This document shows, piece by piece, positions 32,365-41,631 of a DNA stretch of 64,000 nt. Position 1 is the stretch's first letter, and each line of letters starts with the position of its first letter. The position numbers and the translations under genes are program-made. A model generated the notes under the pieces. It did not search any database. It was not told the DNA's origin and saw nothing but the letters and a program-made list of their open reading frames with translations. This DNA comes from Myxococcales bacterium (GTDB lineage: Bacteria; Myxococcota_A; Polyangia; Haliangiales; Haliangiaceae). The stretch covers positions 434,001-498,000 of the forward strand of contig JADJGV010000037.1 in assembly GCA_016707895.1 (NCBI GenBank), written 5' to 3'.

Positions 32365-33299
32365 TCGCGATCGTCGTCCACGGCGGCGCCGGTACGATCG
32401 AGCTGGCCCGCCACGCGGGGGCGATCGCGGGCTGCGCGGCGGCGGCGCAGCGTGGGTTCGCGCGGCTGGCGGCCGGCGGCGCCGCGCTCGACGCGGTGCA
32501 GGCCGCGGTGCGCGCGCTCGAGGACGATCCGGCGTTCAACGCCGGCGTCGGCGCGGTCTTGACCCGCGACGGCCAGGTCGAGCTCGACGCCGCGATCATG
32601 GACGGCGTCGACGGGCGGATCGGCGCGATCGCGGCGGTGCCGGACCTGCGGCGGCCGATCGATCTGGCGCGGGCGGTGCTCGACGACGGCGAGCACGTGC
32701 TCTTGGCCGGCGCCGCGGCGTGGGCCTTCGCGCGCCGCCACGGCCACGCGCCGGCGCCGCCCGGGACGCTGGTGACCGCCCGCGCGCTGGCCCGCTGGCG
32801 CGCGCGCCAGGCCGAGGTCGCCTCGGTCGGCGGCGGCACGGTCGGCGCCGTGGCCATCGACGGGGCGGGGCGGCTGGCGGCGGCGACGTCGACCGGCGGC
32901 GTCCTCGGCAAGCGCCCCGGCCGGGTCGGCGACTCGCCGCTGCCGGGCTGTGGCACCTGGGCCGACCGCGGGCTCGCGGCGTCGGCGACCGGCCCCGGCG
33001 AGGCGATCATCCGCGCGACCCTGACCCGACGCCTGGCGCTGGCGGTCGAGGCCGGCGCGGCGCCGGCGGCGGCCGCCGCCGCGCTGCTCGACGAGATGAT
33101 CGCCACCGGCGGCGTGGCCGCGGGCGCCGGCGTGATCGCGGTCGATCGCGCCGGGCGGATCGCCGCCACCCACCGCACGCCGACGATGGCGTTCGCGGCG
33201 GTGCGCGCCGACGGCCGCGGCGCGCAGGCCGCCGCGGGCATCTCCACCAACGCCGCCCCCCTCGAAGCTCAGCTCCAGCGGCTCGATCCGCTCACATGA
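32361..33299 (+). CDS. isoaspartyl peptidase/L-asparaginase (Ntn hydrolase)
   Basis: A 312-residue plant-type asparaginase that self-cleaves to expose its nucleophile. The N-terminus VVHGGAGTI, NAGVGAVLTRDGQVELDA and the cleavage site GGG-T160-VGAVAIDGAGRLAAATSTGG are visible. It degrades isoaspartyl dipeptides or asparagine. It overlaps the FGE-like gene by 4 nt and converges on the next gene with an 8-nt overlap of coding ends. Confidence 0.92.
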   Translation: MIAIVVHGGAGTIELARHAGAIAGCAAAAQRGFARLAAGGAALDAVQAAVRALEDDPAFNAGVGAVLTRDGQVELDAAIMDGVDGRIGAIAAVPDLRRPIDLARAVLDDGEHVLLAGAAAWAFARRHGHAPAPPGTLVTARALARWRARQAEVASVGGGTVGAVAIDGAGRLAAATSTGGVLGKRPGRVGDSPLPGCGTWADRGLAASATGPGEAIIRATLTRRLALAVEAGAAPAAAAAALLDEMIATGGVAAGAGVIAVDRAGRIAATHRTPTMAFAAVRADGRGAQAAAGISTNAAPLEAQLQRLDPLT

Positions 33300-34536
33300 A
33301 GAACGTGAACTTCTCGCTCTCGTTGGCCTTGGGCCCCAGCACGCCCTCGAGGTCGTTGCCGGCCTCGATCACCTCTTGCAGCTTCTTGCGGATCGCGTCG
33401 ACGCGCTTGGCGTAGTGCGCGAGCGCGGCGCTGCCGCCGGCGGTCTGCACCATCGTGTCGAACACCGCCGACGGCGAGATGATCAGCAGCTTCTTGTTGG
33501 GGATCGCCGCGCCCGGGTCGAGGCCCTGGCCGGGGATCGCGAAGTCGCCGCGCACCCAGAAGCCGCTGGCCGACGCGCGGTAGGTCAGCGTCTCGACGTT
33601 GCCGTCGGCGCAGGTGCCGCTCGACGCCGGCTTGGTGTCGCCCGCGCAGATCGGCGGGCCCAGCTCGACCAGCTTGGCGCCGAAATCGCCGCCCTCCTCG
33701 GGCGTCGGGTTCGACACCAGCACCGCGTAGCGCACGCCGACCGCCTTCTCGAAGCCGGAGTTGGGCGCCAGCTTCATCTTCTCGACGCCGTCGCGGGCCG
33801 CGTTGAGCCCCTGGTCGTCGAACTTCGCGGTCTTGATGTGATCGTTGATCATCTGCTTGAGCTGCGCCACCGAGGCGTAGAACTGCAGGATCTTCGACGC
33901 GATCTCCGGGTTCAGGTTGTTCTGCTTGGCCTTGAAGATGATCGCGTCCTTGAGTTCGATCTTGTCGAACGCCGTGAGCGCGTTGGTCACCTCCTTGCCC
34001 TGGTTGTCCTTGGCCTTGTTGACCGACTCGGCCAGCTGCAACACCGACTTCTTGACCGACTTGACGTCTTTCAAGATGAACTTCGAGTCGCGGATGCCGG
34101 CGTTGTAGAAGTTGGCGTCCTTCGACACGCCGCGGATCGCGACGCCGAGGATGAACGGGATGAGCGCGATCGCCGCGTACTTGGCGATCGTCGCGCCGCG
34201 GGCGCTGGCGCTGACGCTCTCGACCGGCTTGCCGTCGTTGACGATGACGATCTCGGGCGCGCGCTGCGCGGCGCCGATCTGCGCCATCGCGTTCATTGCG
34301 CCAAACGGATCTTCGGCGGCGTTGGGCACGACGGGCTGGGGCGGCCCGGCGGGCTGGGGCGCGACGGCGCCCGGTGGGGGCGGCACGGCCAGGCCGGGCG
34401 GCGGTACGACCGCCGGCATCCCGGCCGTCTTCGTACCCACGGGTTGAGGCGACGTGCCTTTCTTGAGCCCGAGGCGGGCCTTCAGGTCGTTGATGTCGCG
34501 GCTTCCCGACTTCTTGGGCGGCTGCTGCTGGCTCAC
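33292..34536 (-). CDS. membrane-anchored protein of unknown function
   Basis: A 414-residue protein. A Pro-rich cytoplasmic N-terminus (to about residue 100) leads to one membrane span (about 125-145, AKYAAIALIPFILGVAIRG). A Lys-rich helical region (DVKSVKKSVLQLAESVNKAKD) and a beta-rich C-terminal domain with a CAGDTKPASSGTCAD loop follow. The start GTG 34536 is chosen because GGAGG precedes it by 7 nt and the promoter at 34563-34592 lies between it and an upstream ATG. No family was recognised. Base use is less extreme than in its neighbours. Confidence 0.75.
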   Translation of the reverse strand: MSQQQPPKKSGSRDINDLKARLGLKKGTSPQPVGTKTAGMPAVVPPPGLAVPPPPGAVAPQPAGPPQPVVPNAAEDPFGAMNAMAQIGAAQRAPEIVIVNDGKPVESVSASARGATIAKYAAIALIPFILGVAIRGVSKDANFYNAGIRDSKFILKDVKSVKKSVLQLAESVNKAKDNQGKEVTNALTAFDKIELKDAIIFKAKQNNLNPEIASKILQFYASVAQLKQMINDHIKTAKFDDQGLNAARDGVEKMKLAPNSGFEKAVGVRYAVLVSNPTPEEGGDFGAKLVELGPPICAGDTKPASSGTCADGNVETLTYRASASGFWVRGDFAIPGQGLDPGAAIPNKKLLIISPSAVFDTMVQTAGGSAALAHYAKRVDAIRKKLQEVIEAGNDLEGVLGPKANESEKFTFFM

Positions 34537-34562
34537 GTAGGGGGCCTCCGTTCGGCCCGGGG

Positions 34563-34592
34563 ACATTAGGGACCCGAACCTGTGGCTGTCAA
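34563..34592 (-). promoter_or_regulatory. sigma-70-type promoter
   Basis: On the minus strand, TTGACA (34592-34587), an 18-nt spacer and TAATGT (34568-34563) give a perfect -35 and a fair -10. Transcription would start near 34556, about 20 nt before GTG 34536, with GGAGG between. Confidence 0.6.
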
Positions 34593-34766
34593 GCATTGGC
34601 AAAGAATTCGGCCTACTTCGCCGCGATCATCGACGTGTGCGGCCGGCTCACGGCCACCGTGAAGGGCCGTTCACGGGATCGCGAGCCGCCGCGGCGTCGT
34701 CGAGCTAACCTTCGGAGAAGTGTTGGGTCGATGCATGGGACACGCGCCACCCGCCCAGATTGCCGT

Positions 34767-34782
34767 TGGCGTGCGGCCTGCA
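34767..34782 (+). promoter_or_regulatory. possible sigma-54 promoter
   Basis: TGGCGTGCGGCCTGCA keeps GG and GC separated by exactly 10 nt and matches 9 of 12 defined positions of the -24/-12 consensus. It would give a leader of about 75 nt before GTG 34868. The rest of 34593-34860 shows nothing else. Confidence 0.35.
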
Positions 34783-34867
34783 ATGCATCGCGACGCCGCC
34801 CGTACGCTAGACCGTTCCCCGGCGTTACGCGTCTGACCATGACGACCGCCCGCCAAGGAGTCCGCCC

Positions 34868-35698
34868 GTGACCCGCACCCACCGCATCGCCCTCCTCCTC
34901 GCCGGTAGCGCCCTGATCGCCGGGGCCCAGGCCGCCTCGGCCGACGTCCGCATCAGCGTCGGCGGCGGCATCCGCATCGGCGGCGGGCCCATCCGCGCCC
35001 ACTGGGTCCACCGCCACGTCCACCGCCCCGCGGTGCACGTCGGTGGCTCGATCTGGATCGGCGGCGGTGGCTACTACCAGCCGTTCGCGCAGCCGCCGCC
35101 CCCGCCGCCGCCCCCGATGGGCTGCAACTGCGAGCAGCCGCAGACCTACTACCCGATCGCGCCCGCGCCGGTCGGCTACGCCACGGTCGCCGCGCCGGCG
35201 CCGGCGCCCGCGCCGCTGTCGCGCTTCGGCATCGGCGTGTTCATGGGCGGCGTCTCGGTCGACGGCGAGCACGAGGGCAAGGACGCCGGCCTGGTCGGGC
35301 AGTTCCGCCTGAGCCGCGGGCTCATCCTCGAGGGCGAGGTGGCCAAGAACGAGCTGGCCGGCGGCGCCCGCGTCGATCGCCGCATCATGGCCGGCCTCCA
35401 GCTCGAGCTGCGGCCGCACCGCCGCATGACGCCGTACCTGGCCGCCGCGGTCGGCACGACCCAGGTCGAGGTCGGCGACACGTGGCAAGACAACCAGGGC
35501 CTGGCCGAGATCGGCGCCGGCCTGCGCTACCGCCTGAGCGAGCGCTTCTCGCTGTTCGGCGACGTCCGCGTCGGCCAGCGCCAGCTCGCCGAGGACCAGC
35601 CGGTCGCGACGCCCACCGACACCAACATGGCCCGCGCGATCCCGTCCGCCGACGAGAACTACTCGCGCGTCCGCCTCGGCGGCATGTTGACCTTCTAG
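34868..35698 (+). CDS. outer-membrane beta-barrel protein
   Basis: A 276-residue exported protein from GTG 34868, with AAGGAG at 34855-34860. Signal peptide ends about residue 24 (AQAASAD). A Gly/His/Pro-rich segment follows, including eight prolines in a row and a CNC pair. Residues 117-276 alternate in beta-barrel fashion (FGIGVFMGGVSVDG, GLILEGEVAKNEL, LAEIGAGLRYRLSERFSLFGDVRV) and end with a terminal Phe, typical of BAM substrates. Stop TAG shares the palindrome CTAG with the convergent patatin stop. Confidence 0.8.
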   Translation: MTRTHRIALLLAGSALIAGAQAASADVRISVGGGIRIGGGPIRAHWVHRHVHRPAVHVGGSIWIGGGGYYQPFAQPPPPPPPPMGCNCEQPQTYYPIAPAPVGYATVAAPAPAPAPLSRFGIGVFMGGVSVDGEHEGKDAGLVGQFRLSRGLILEGEVAKNELAGGARVDRRIMAGLQLELRPHRRMTPYLAAAVGTTQVEVGDTWQDNQGLAEIGAGLRYRLSERFSLFGDVRVGQRQLAEDQPVATPTDTNMARAIPSADENYSRVRLGGMLTF

Positions 35699-36909
35699 CT
35701 GAACAAGGCGACGAGGTCGGCGTGGCGGGCGCGGGCGTCGGCCTCGCCGAGCTCGATGAGGGCGCGGGCGAACGCGCCGTCGAACAGCAAGTAGGAGAGC
35801 AGGTCGCCGGCGCGGTGCGAGTCGCCGTCGGCGAGCCAGCGCAGCGCCAGGCCGGCGGCGCCGCGGCCCAGCGCGAACCGGCCGGCGGTGACGTGCTCGG
35901 CGGCCATGACCCCGACGTCGCGCGACGGCTCGAAGTGGAGCACGTCGATCGGGCGCAGCGGCGCGGCGCCGACCGCGGTCAGCTCTTCGGCCATCGCGTC
36001 GACGAACCCGGCGCCGTAGCGGCGGGTGCCGGCGGCGAGCAGCTGGTTCACCTTGTCGAGGCGATCGAGATCGCTGTCGAGGCCGTCGACGAACAGCGCG
36101 TTGAGCGCCTTGCCGGCCAGGTACAGCGGCGACGACGCGGCCTGGCGGCGCGCGGCGGCCTCGGCGCTGCCGGGGCGGGCGCCGCTGCCGGGGTTGACCA
36201 GCAGCACGCGGCTGGCGCCCAGCTTGAGCGCCGGCGACAGCGGCACCATCTGGCGCAGGCCGCCGTCGCAGTACAGATCGTCGTCGATGCTGACCGCCGG
36301 GAACAACAGCGGGATCGCGGCCGACGCCAGCGCGTGGCGGACCTCGAGCGCGGTCGCGATCATCGCCCCGGCGTCAGGGCCGGGGCGGGGCGCGAGGTGG
36401 CCCTGGTAGAAGACCGCGGCCCGGCCCGACGCGACGTGGGTCGTGGCCAGCGCGACCGCGTCGAGCGCGCCGGCGGCCAGGTTGGCGGTGATCGCGGACG
36501 GCGCGACCTCGCGGGCCAGGATGCGCTCGAACGGCCGCGGATCGAGCAGGCCGCCGCGGGCGCCGAAGCCCTGCAGCGCGCGCTTGAGGCGGCGCGGCAG
36601 GCCGGCGACGTCGGCCACCATCGCGATGACCTCGATCGCCGACGGCCGCAGCACCGCGCTGAGGTCGAGCGAGGTCCAGGCGTCGCACAGGCGATCGACC
36701 GCGACCCACGGATCGGCGGCGTGGGCCGCCAGGCCCAGCGCGTTGATGCTGCCGGCCGAGGTGCCCGACAGGATCTCGAAGCGGAACCGGCGCGGCAGAT
36801 CGCGCGCGGCCTCGCGCACGAGGTAGCGCAGCACGCCGGCCTGGTAGGCCCCCAGCGCCGACGCGCCCGCCAGGACGATCGCGGTACGCGATCCAGACGC
36901 AGACAACAT
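35695..36909 (-). CDS. patatin-like phospholipase
   Basis: A 404-residue lipid acyl hydrolase. The oxyanion loop VLAGASALGAYQAGVL (about 12-27) precedes the nucleophile motif GTS51AG and the catalytic Asp215 in YCDGG, the Ser-Asp dyad of patatins. No signal peptide is present, so it is cytosolic or secreted by another route. The last 120 residues are a helical extension. ATG 36909 is preferred over an ATG 15 nt upstream. Target lipid is unknown. Confidence 0.9.
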   Translation of the reverse strand: MLSASGSRTAIVLAGASALGAYQAGVLRYLVREAARDLPRRFRFEILSGTSAGSINALGLAAHAADPWVAVDRLCDAWTSLDLSAVLRPSAIEVIAMVADVAGLPRRLKRALQGFGARGGLLDPRPFERILAREVAPSAITANLAAGALDAVALATTHVASGRAAVFYQGHLAPRPGPDAGAMIATALEVRHALASAAIPLLFPAVSIDDDLYCDGGLRQMVPLSPALKLGASRVLLVNPGSGARPGSAEAAARRQAASSPLYLAGKALNALFVDGLDSDLDRLDKVNQLLAAGTRRYGAGFVDAMAEELTAVGAAPLRPIDVLHFEPSRDVGVMAAEHVTAGRFALGRGAAGLALRWLADGDSHRAGDLLSYLLFDGAFARALIELGEADARARHADLVALFS

Positions 36910-36958
36910 GGGCCATCGTGCCACGGATCCCGCGGCGCGCGCCGCGGCGGGCCGTGCG

Positions 36959-38734
36959 CTATGGGGTCGCGGGCGCGGCGTCGTCGGCGAGGCCGTCGTC
37001 GGCGGTGTCGATCTCCGACACCGGCGCCGCGGCGCCCGCGATCGCGGTGGCCGGCTCGGCGGGCTCGACGGCCGGCGCGGCGGGGGCGGTGGCGGCGAGG
37101 TAGCGATCGAGCTCGGCCAGCACCTGCTCGTGGGCGGCGCGCACCGCCGGCTTGCGGCCCTGGCTGTGGCCGTTGGTGACGAGCGAGAACGCCAGCGTGC
37201 GGCCGTCGGGGCCGTCGAGCAGGCCCGACAGCGCGATCACGCCGGTCAGCGTGCCGGTCTTGGCGACGACCCGGCCGCGCAGGCTCGAGCGGAACCGGCC
37301 GCGCAGCGTCCCGTCGACGCCGGCCACCGACAGCGAACGCCGGAACGCGTCGGCGCACGCGGCCTGCGTGGGGTCGGTCGGCGCCGCGGCGCCGGTCGCG
37401 ACCCGCACCACCGCCACCAGCTGCCGCGGCGACAGCTCGGTGCGGTACGACAGGCCCGAGCCGGTGTCGACCACGGCGTCCTTGCGGCCGATGCCGCTGG
37501 TGCGCTCGAGCCAGCCGTACATCGCGTCGACGCCGTCGGCCATCGACGGCAGCTCGCCGCGCGCGAGCGCGGTGGTCGTGGTCAGCACGCGATCGGCCAG
37601 CCAGTTGATGCTGCGCTTGTTGACCTGCGCGACGATGTCGGCCAGCGGCGCCGAGCGGTGCGCGCCCAGGGGCACCGGCAACACGCCGCGGGCGGTGGCG
37701 GCGGTCACGTAGTCGGCCAGCGGCGCGACGTGGACGTCGCCGTCGACGGTCACGCCGGCCTTGGCCAGCGCCGCGCGCAGCAGGTGGGCGGCGTACAGGT
37801 GCCGCTCCTTGGTCGACAGGAAGTGGGCCGAGGTCTTGCCCTTGCCGATCGTGCCGGCGACGATCACCTGCAGCCGCTTGTGGCCGCCGCGATCGACCAG
37901 CGCGGTGGTGACGCTGATGCCGGCCTTCTTCTTGACCTTGGCGCGCTTGCTGGTGGTCGCGCGGTTGACGATCTCGAGGAAGTCCGACGCCGGGCCCACC
38001 GCCACCGTCGGCGCGGCGCCGGGAGCGGCGGCGGCCACCTCGACGTGGAGCCGGGCCCGGTAGATCCCGTCGCGGGTGGCCTGCTCGCCGACGACGACGT
38101 CGCCGTGGATCGCGCGCACGCCGGCGGCGGCGACCTGGCCGGCCAGGTCGTCGAGCCCGCCGACCGCCAGCGTGGGATCGAAGCTGCCGTGGAGGTAGAC
38201 ATCGCCGGCGACCGCCCCGTCGGCGTCGGGGCGCGCGCCGAGCAGCCGGGTCGTGTAGCGGAACGCGGGGCCGACCTGATCGAGCGCGGTGGCGGTGGCG
38301 ATCAGCTTGACGTTCGACGCCGGGTTGAGCGGGTCGTCGGGGTGGATCGCGAACAGCTCCGCGCCGGTGGCGGCGTCGACGACGTAGAGCCCGGTGGTGC
38401 CGAACCGCAGCGGGCCGCGCAGGATCGCGTCGAGGGCGTCGGCGGTGCGCTCGGCCGGGGTCAGCGCCACCGCGTCCATGCGGCCGCGCGGCTCGCTGGG
38501 GCCGCGCACGGCGCCGGCGATCATGACCCGCGGCGCGGCGTCCTGGCGCTTCGCCGGGCGGAGCGCGGCGCGCGGGGCGGGGCGGGGCGGGCGCTTGGTG
38601 CGCACCGCGGCGCGGGTCGGCCGCGAGCGCGAGGTGGCGACCGGGTGCTTGCCGCGGGTGCGTGGCTGCGCGGAGGCCGGCGAGGTGCCGACCAGCAGCG
38701 CGAGCAACGTGACCAGGACGATCGATCGTTTCAT
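36959..38734 (-). CDS. dacB: D-Ala-D-Ala carboxypeptidase/endopeptidase, PBP4 type
   Basis: A 591-residue S13 family penicillin-binding protein that trims peptidoglycan crosslinks. Signal peptide ends SPASAQ (about 22), followed by an Arg/Pro-rich basic linker to about residue 85. Active-site motifs are S140-N-V-K143, a SxN motif in KRSINWLADR and KTG in VVAKTGTLTG. The basic linker and an acidic Ala/Pro tail after residue 550 are extras. Its ATG overlaps the Smr-gene stop (ATGA). Confidence 0.93.
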   Translation of the reverse strand: MKRSIVLVTLLALLVGTSPASAQPRTRGKHPVATSRSRPTRAAVRTKRPPRPAPRAALRPAKRQDAAPRVMIAGAVRGPSEPRGRMDAVALTPAERTADALDAILRGPLRFGTTGLYVVDAATGAELFAIHPDDPLNPASNVKLIATATALDQVGPAFRYTTRLLGARPDADGAVAGDVYLHGSFDPTLAVGGLDDLAGQVAAAGVRAIHGDVVVGEQATRDGIYRARLHVEVAAAAPGAAPTVAVGPASDFLEIVNRATTSKRAKVKKKAGISVTTALVDRGGHKRLQVIVAGTIGKGKTSAHFLSTKERHLYAAHLLRAALAKAGVTVDGDVHVAPLADYVTAATARGVLPVPLGAHRSAPLADIVAQVNKRSINWLADRVLTTTTALARGELPSMADGVDAMYGWLERTSGIGRKDAVVDTGSGLSYRTELSPRQLVAVVRVATGAAAPTDPTQAACADAFRRSLSVAGVDGTLRGRFRSSLRGRVVAKTGTLTGVIALSGLLDGPDGRTLAFSLVTNGHSQGRKPAVRAAHEQVLAELDRYLAATAPAAPAVEPAEPATAIAGAAAPVSEIDTADDGLADDAAPATP

Positions 38735-39267
38735 GCGCGCACCATCACGTAGCTGGCGCCGGCGCCGCCGTCGGCGGCCCGGGCCGGGCAGAAGGCGGCG
38801 ACCAGCCCCGACGCGGGGCCGGCCAGGTGTTCGACGACCAGCTCGCGCAGCGTGGCGACGCCCCCGGCGTGGAGGCCCTTGCCGTGGATGATCAGCACGC
38901 AGCGCCGACGCAGGCGCGCCGACTCGAGGAGGAACGCGTCCAGCGCCGGGGTCGCGCTGGCGGTGGTGAGGCCGTGCAGGTCGAGCGTGGCCTCGGCGCG
39001 GACGCTGCCGCGGCGCAGCTCGGCGAGCTGGGTGCGGTTGACGCCGGGGCCGCGGCCGCCGACCTCGTCGGCGGTGCCCTCGAGCGTGATCGCCTGGCGC
39101 GGCGGCAGCACCGCCGGCGGCGTCACCAGCACCTTGGGTGGCACCAGCTTGACCCGATCGCGGCCGGCCAGCGGCACCGCGCCGTCGATGGCGCCCAGGA
39201 ACAGCGCCTCGTCCTCGGGGCTGACCCGGGGCTTGGGCGCCCTGGCTGGCTTGGGTGACCGACCCAT
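38731..39267 (-). CDS. Smr-domain protein
   Basis: A 178-residue protein with a basic N-terminus and a C-terminal Smr (MutS2-like) nuclease domain at about residues 88-178. The domain shows LDLHGLTTASA and VLIIHGKGLHAGG, the two hallmark blocks (LDLHG and the HGKG loop). Stand-alone Smr proteins cleave RNA, for instance on collided ribosomes, or nick DNA; which applies here is unknown. Minus-strand TAGGTT is 6 nt before the ATG, with GGAGGT in the gap. Confidence 0.88.
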   Translation of the reverse strand: MGRSPKPARAPKPRVSPEDEALFLGAIDGAVPLAGRDRVKLVPPKVLVTPPAVLPPRQAITLEGTADEVGGRGPGVNRTQLAELRRGSVRAEATLDLHGLTTASATPALDAFLLESARLRRRCVLIIHGKGLHAGGVATLRELVVEHLAGPASGLVAAFCPARAADGGAGASYVMVRA

Positions 39268-39419
39268 ACCTCCAACCTAGGGCAACGCCTCGGCGCAAGC
39301 CAGAAATCTTCACCGCCGAGGTGCGGTGGCCCACCCCCGTGGCGCCGGGCGCGGCGCCGGCGTCACAGGCGGCGAGCGGGTGTGAGCCCGGCCGGGCTGA
39401 GCCGGCACGGGCCGGTCCG

Positions 39420-39425
39420 TACAGT
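39420..39425 (+). promoter_or_regulatory. TAnnnT element before LVIVD lipoprotein gene
   Basis: TACAGT, 9 nt before ATG 39435. The surrounding 39268-39419 stretch shows no gene. Confidence 0.4.
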
Positions 39426-39434
39426 CGGCGGCAG

Positions 39435-40955
39435 ATGTCCAAGCTGATCCCGATCCTCATCCTCGGCGCGGCAGCGTGCGGCGGCGACGACGGCGTGACC
39501 GTGGTGCCCGACGCGGCGGTGGCGATCGACGCGCCGCGGCCGCCCGGCATGTTCGACGACCCCGAAGACTTCGATCGCGCCGGCTGCGTGGCCGGCAGCC
39601 TCGCCGGGCTCGACCCGCAAGGCATCTACCACCTGCAGATCGACTTCGAGGGCTTCACCTCGACCACCGCGATGCGCTTCGACGTGCTGGCGCCGGGGCA
39701 GTTCGGCGGCCTGCTCGGCGGGCGCGACGTCACCCGGGCGCAGGCCACCGCCGACGACCTGTTCCTGTACCGCGAGATCGATCCCAGCAACACGCGCACG
39801 CTCGACCTGTGCGCCGCCGCGGGCGGGCTGGTCACCGGCCAGTACGCGTTCTGCAACGACCAGGGCTGCTTCGTCGGCCAGGTGTCGGGCAAGAAGGTCG
39901 AGCGGCTGAACGAGCCGGCGGCGTCGGGGCTGACGCTGCTCGGCGAGTACCACGACCCGGCGTGGCCGGACGGCATCGGCGTGAACGTCCGCGTCGCCGG
40001 CGATCGCGCGTACCTGGCGCGCTACGAGGACGGGCTGCGCATCCTCGACATCGCCGACCCGGCCCACATCGTCGAGCTGGGCCACGCGCCCACCGAGGAC
40101 ACCACCGGCCGCGAGATCTACAACGACGTCAAGCTGGTCGACGCCGGCGGTCGCCGCTACGCGATCATCGGCTCCAACCTGGCCGGCGCGGTGGTGTGGG
40201 ACGTGACCGCGCCGGCGACGCCGACGATCGTCGCGCACATGGGCACGTCGGTCGGCGGCGATCCGATCAACGTCCACACCGTGTTCGTCGACGGCGGCAA
40301 GGCCTACCTGGCCAACACCGACCTCGGGCTCGAGATCTACGACGTCGCCGATCCGGCGGCGCCGGTGCGGCTGGGCGAGGTGCGCAACCCGACCGCCGCT
40401 GGCGACGTCTTCCTCCACGATCTGTCGGTGCAGGGGCCGCGCGCGTACCTCAACTTCTGGGCCGCCGGCATGGTCATCGCCGACGTGTCGACGCCGGCCG
40501 CGCCGACCGTCGTCGGCACCTTCGCCGACTACGGCGAGACCTCGAGCCACTCGAACTGGGTGACCCAGGTCGGCGCGCGCCGCATCGCCGCCCACGGCGA
40601 CGAGCAGTGGGGCAGCCACCTGCGGTTGGTCGACGTCACCGAGGGCGCCGCCGGCTTCCTGCAGCAGACCGGCGAGTGGAAGACCCGCGACGAGGTCAGC
40701 GCGCACAACATCATGGCGTTCGGCTCGATCGTCTACGTCGCGTACTACCAGGACGGCGTGCGCCTGATCGACATCGCCGACCCCGCGCACCCGCGGCCGG
40801 TGGCGTGGTTCAACACCTGGCCTGGCTACGATCGCGGCTACGGCCACAGCTTCTTCGAGGGCGCGGTCGGCATCGACGTCGACCTGGCGCGCAAGCGGAT
40901 CTACGTCGCCGACTCCAACCGCGACCTGATCATCCTGGCGGATACCCGACCGTAG
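39435..40955 (+). CDS. LVIVD-repeat lipoprotein
   Basis: A 506-residue surface or periplasmic protein with lipobox GAAACGG (Cys near 15) and an AVAIDAPRPP linker. From about residue 165 it carries LVIVD-type beta-propeller repeats: GLRILDIADPAHIVELG, VVWDVTAPATPTIV, LEIYDVADPAAPVRLG, MVIADVSTPAAPTVVG and VRLIDIADPAHPRPVA. The N-terminal part contains four Cys. Ligand unknown. Its stop directly abuts the convergent lipoprotein gene. Confidence 0.85.
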   Translation: MSKLIPILILGAAACGGDDGVTVVPDAAVAIDAPRPPGMFDDPEDFDRAGCVAGSLAGLDPQGIYHLQIDFEGFTSTTAMRFDVLAPGQFGGLLGGRDVTRAQATADDLFLYREIDPSNTRTLDLCAAAGGLVTGQYAFCNDQGCFVGQVSGKKVERLNEPAASGLTLLGEYHDPAWPDGIGVNVRVAGDRAYLARYEDGLRILDIADPAHIVELGHAPTEDTTGREIYNDVKLVDAGGRRYAIIGSNLAGAVVWDVTAPATPTIVAHMGTSVGGDPINVHTVFVDGGKAYLANTDLGLEIYDVADPAAPVRLGEVRNPTAAGDVFLHDLSVQGPRAYLNFWAAGMVIADVSTPAAPTVVGTFADYGETSSHSNWVTQVGARRIAAHGDEQWGSHLRLVDVTEGAAGFLQQTGEWKTRDEVSAHNIMAFGSIVYVAYYQDGVRLIDIADPAHPRPVAWFNTWPGYDRGYGHSFFEGAVGIDVDLARKRIYVADSNRDLIILADTRP

Positions 40956-41561
40956 CTACAGCGTCAGCGTCACCTGGTACAGGCCGTCGCCGCTGGTCGC
41001 GGTGCCGGTCACCGTCGTGGCGCCGGGCATGCGCAGCGTGCCGCCGCTGCCGTCGTCCATCAGCGCGCCGCTCATCGTCAGGTCGAGCGTGGCGTCGCCC
41101 TCGATCGCCCCGGTGAGGTGGTAGGTGCCGGTCAGCTCACCGGTGAACGTGCCGCTGGGGATGCCGCGCAAGGACAGGTGCAGGTACGGCTGGGTCGCGG
41201 TCGCCGCGTCGGTGTCGTAGTGGATCGAGATCGTGTCGCCGGCGTCGTTGATCGGGAACGGCCCGTCGTCGTAGTCGACCATGCCGACGTAGAGGCGCAT
41301 CTCCTTGTTGGCCGAGGCGCCTTGATCGACCTGGCCGGTGATCGCCAGCGTGCCGGCGGCGTCGCCGGTGGTCATCTGCGGCGGGATGTTGGCCGAGGTG
41401 GCGGCGTTGAAGCCGGCGAAGCCGAGCGCCAGCGACTTGGCGACCGAGCCGTCGAGCCCGAGGTAGGCGCGGCGCGCCTCCTCGTCGGAGTCGATGGCGT
41501 CGTCATCGGCGCACGCGATCAGGAGCGGCACCGCGGCCAGGGCAAACCAGATGGGGCGCAT
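40956..41561 (-). CDS. small lipoprotein, unknown
   Basis: A 201-residue protein with lipobox LLIACAD (Cys at 17), an acidic stretch (DDDAIDSDEEARR) and a beta-rich domain (GTLAITGQVDQG, GTYHLTGAIEGDATLDLTM) that may be a jelly-roll or lipocalin-like sandwich. No family is recognised. It converges on the LVIVD gene with no intergenic base. Confidence 0.7.
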   Translation of the reverse strand: MRPIWFALAAVPLLIACADDDAIDSDEEARRAYLGLDGSVAKSLALGFAGFNAATSANIPPQMTTGDAAGTLAITGQVDQGASANKEMRLYVGMVDYDDGPFPINDAGDTISIHYDTDAATATQPYLHLSLRGIPSGTFTGELTGTYHLTGAIEGDATLDLTMSGALMDDGSGGTLRMPGATTVTGTATSGDGLYQVTLTL

Positions 41562-41619
41562 GACCGTGAGTCGCGCCAGCGCGCGCCGCGGTCGCAGCGA
41601 TCGTCGCGCGCGGGTAGGG

Positions 41620-41625
41620 TAGAGT
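41620..41625 (+). promoter_or_regulatory. TAnnnT element before Crp-type gene
   Basis: TAGAGT, 6 nt before ATG 41632. A GTG at 41626 would begin on the base after the hexamer, so ATG 41632 is the likely start and the message leaderless. Confidence 0.5.
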
Positions 41626-41631
41626 GTGCCG

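Noticed and set aside
33292..34536. Horizontal transfer of the membrane-anchored protein gene because of its lower Arg and higher Lys/Asn content
   Set aside because: The difference is mild and can follow from its Lys-rich helical region; codon third positions remain GC-rich.
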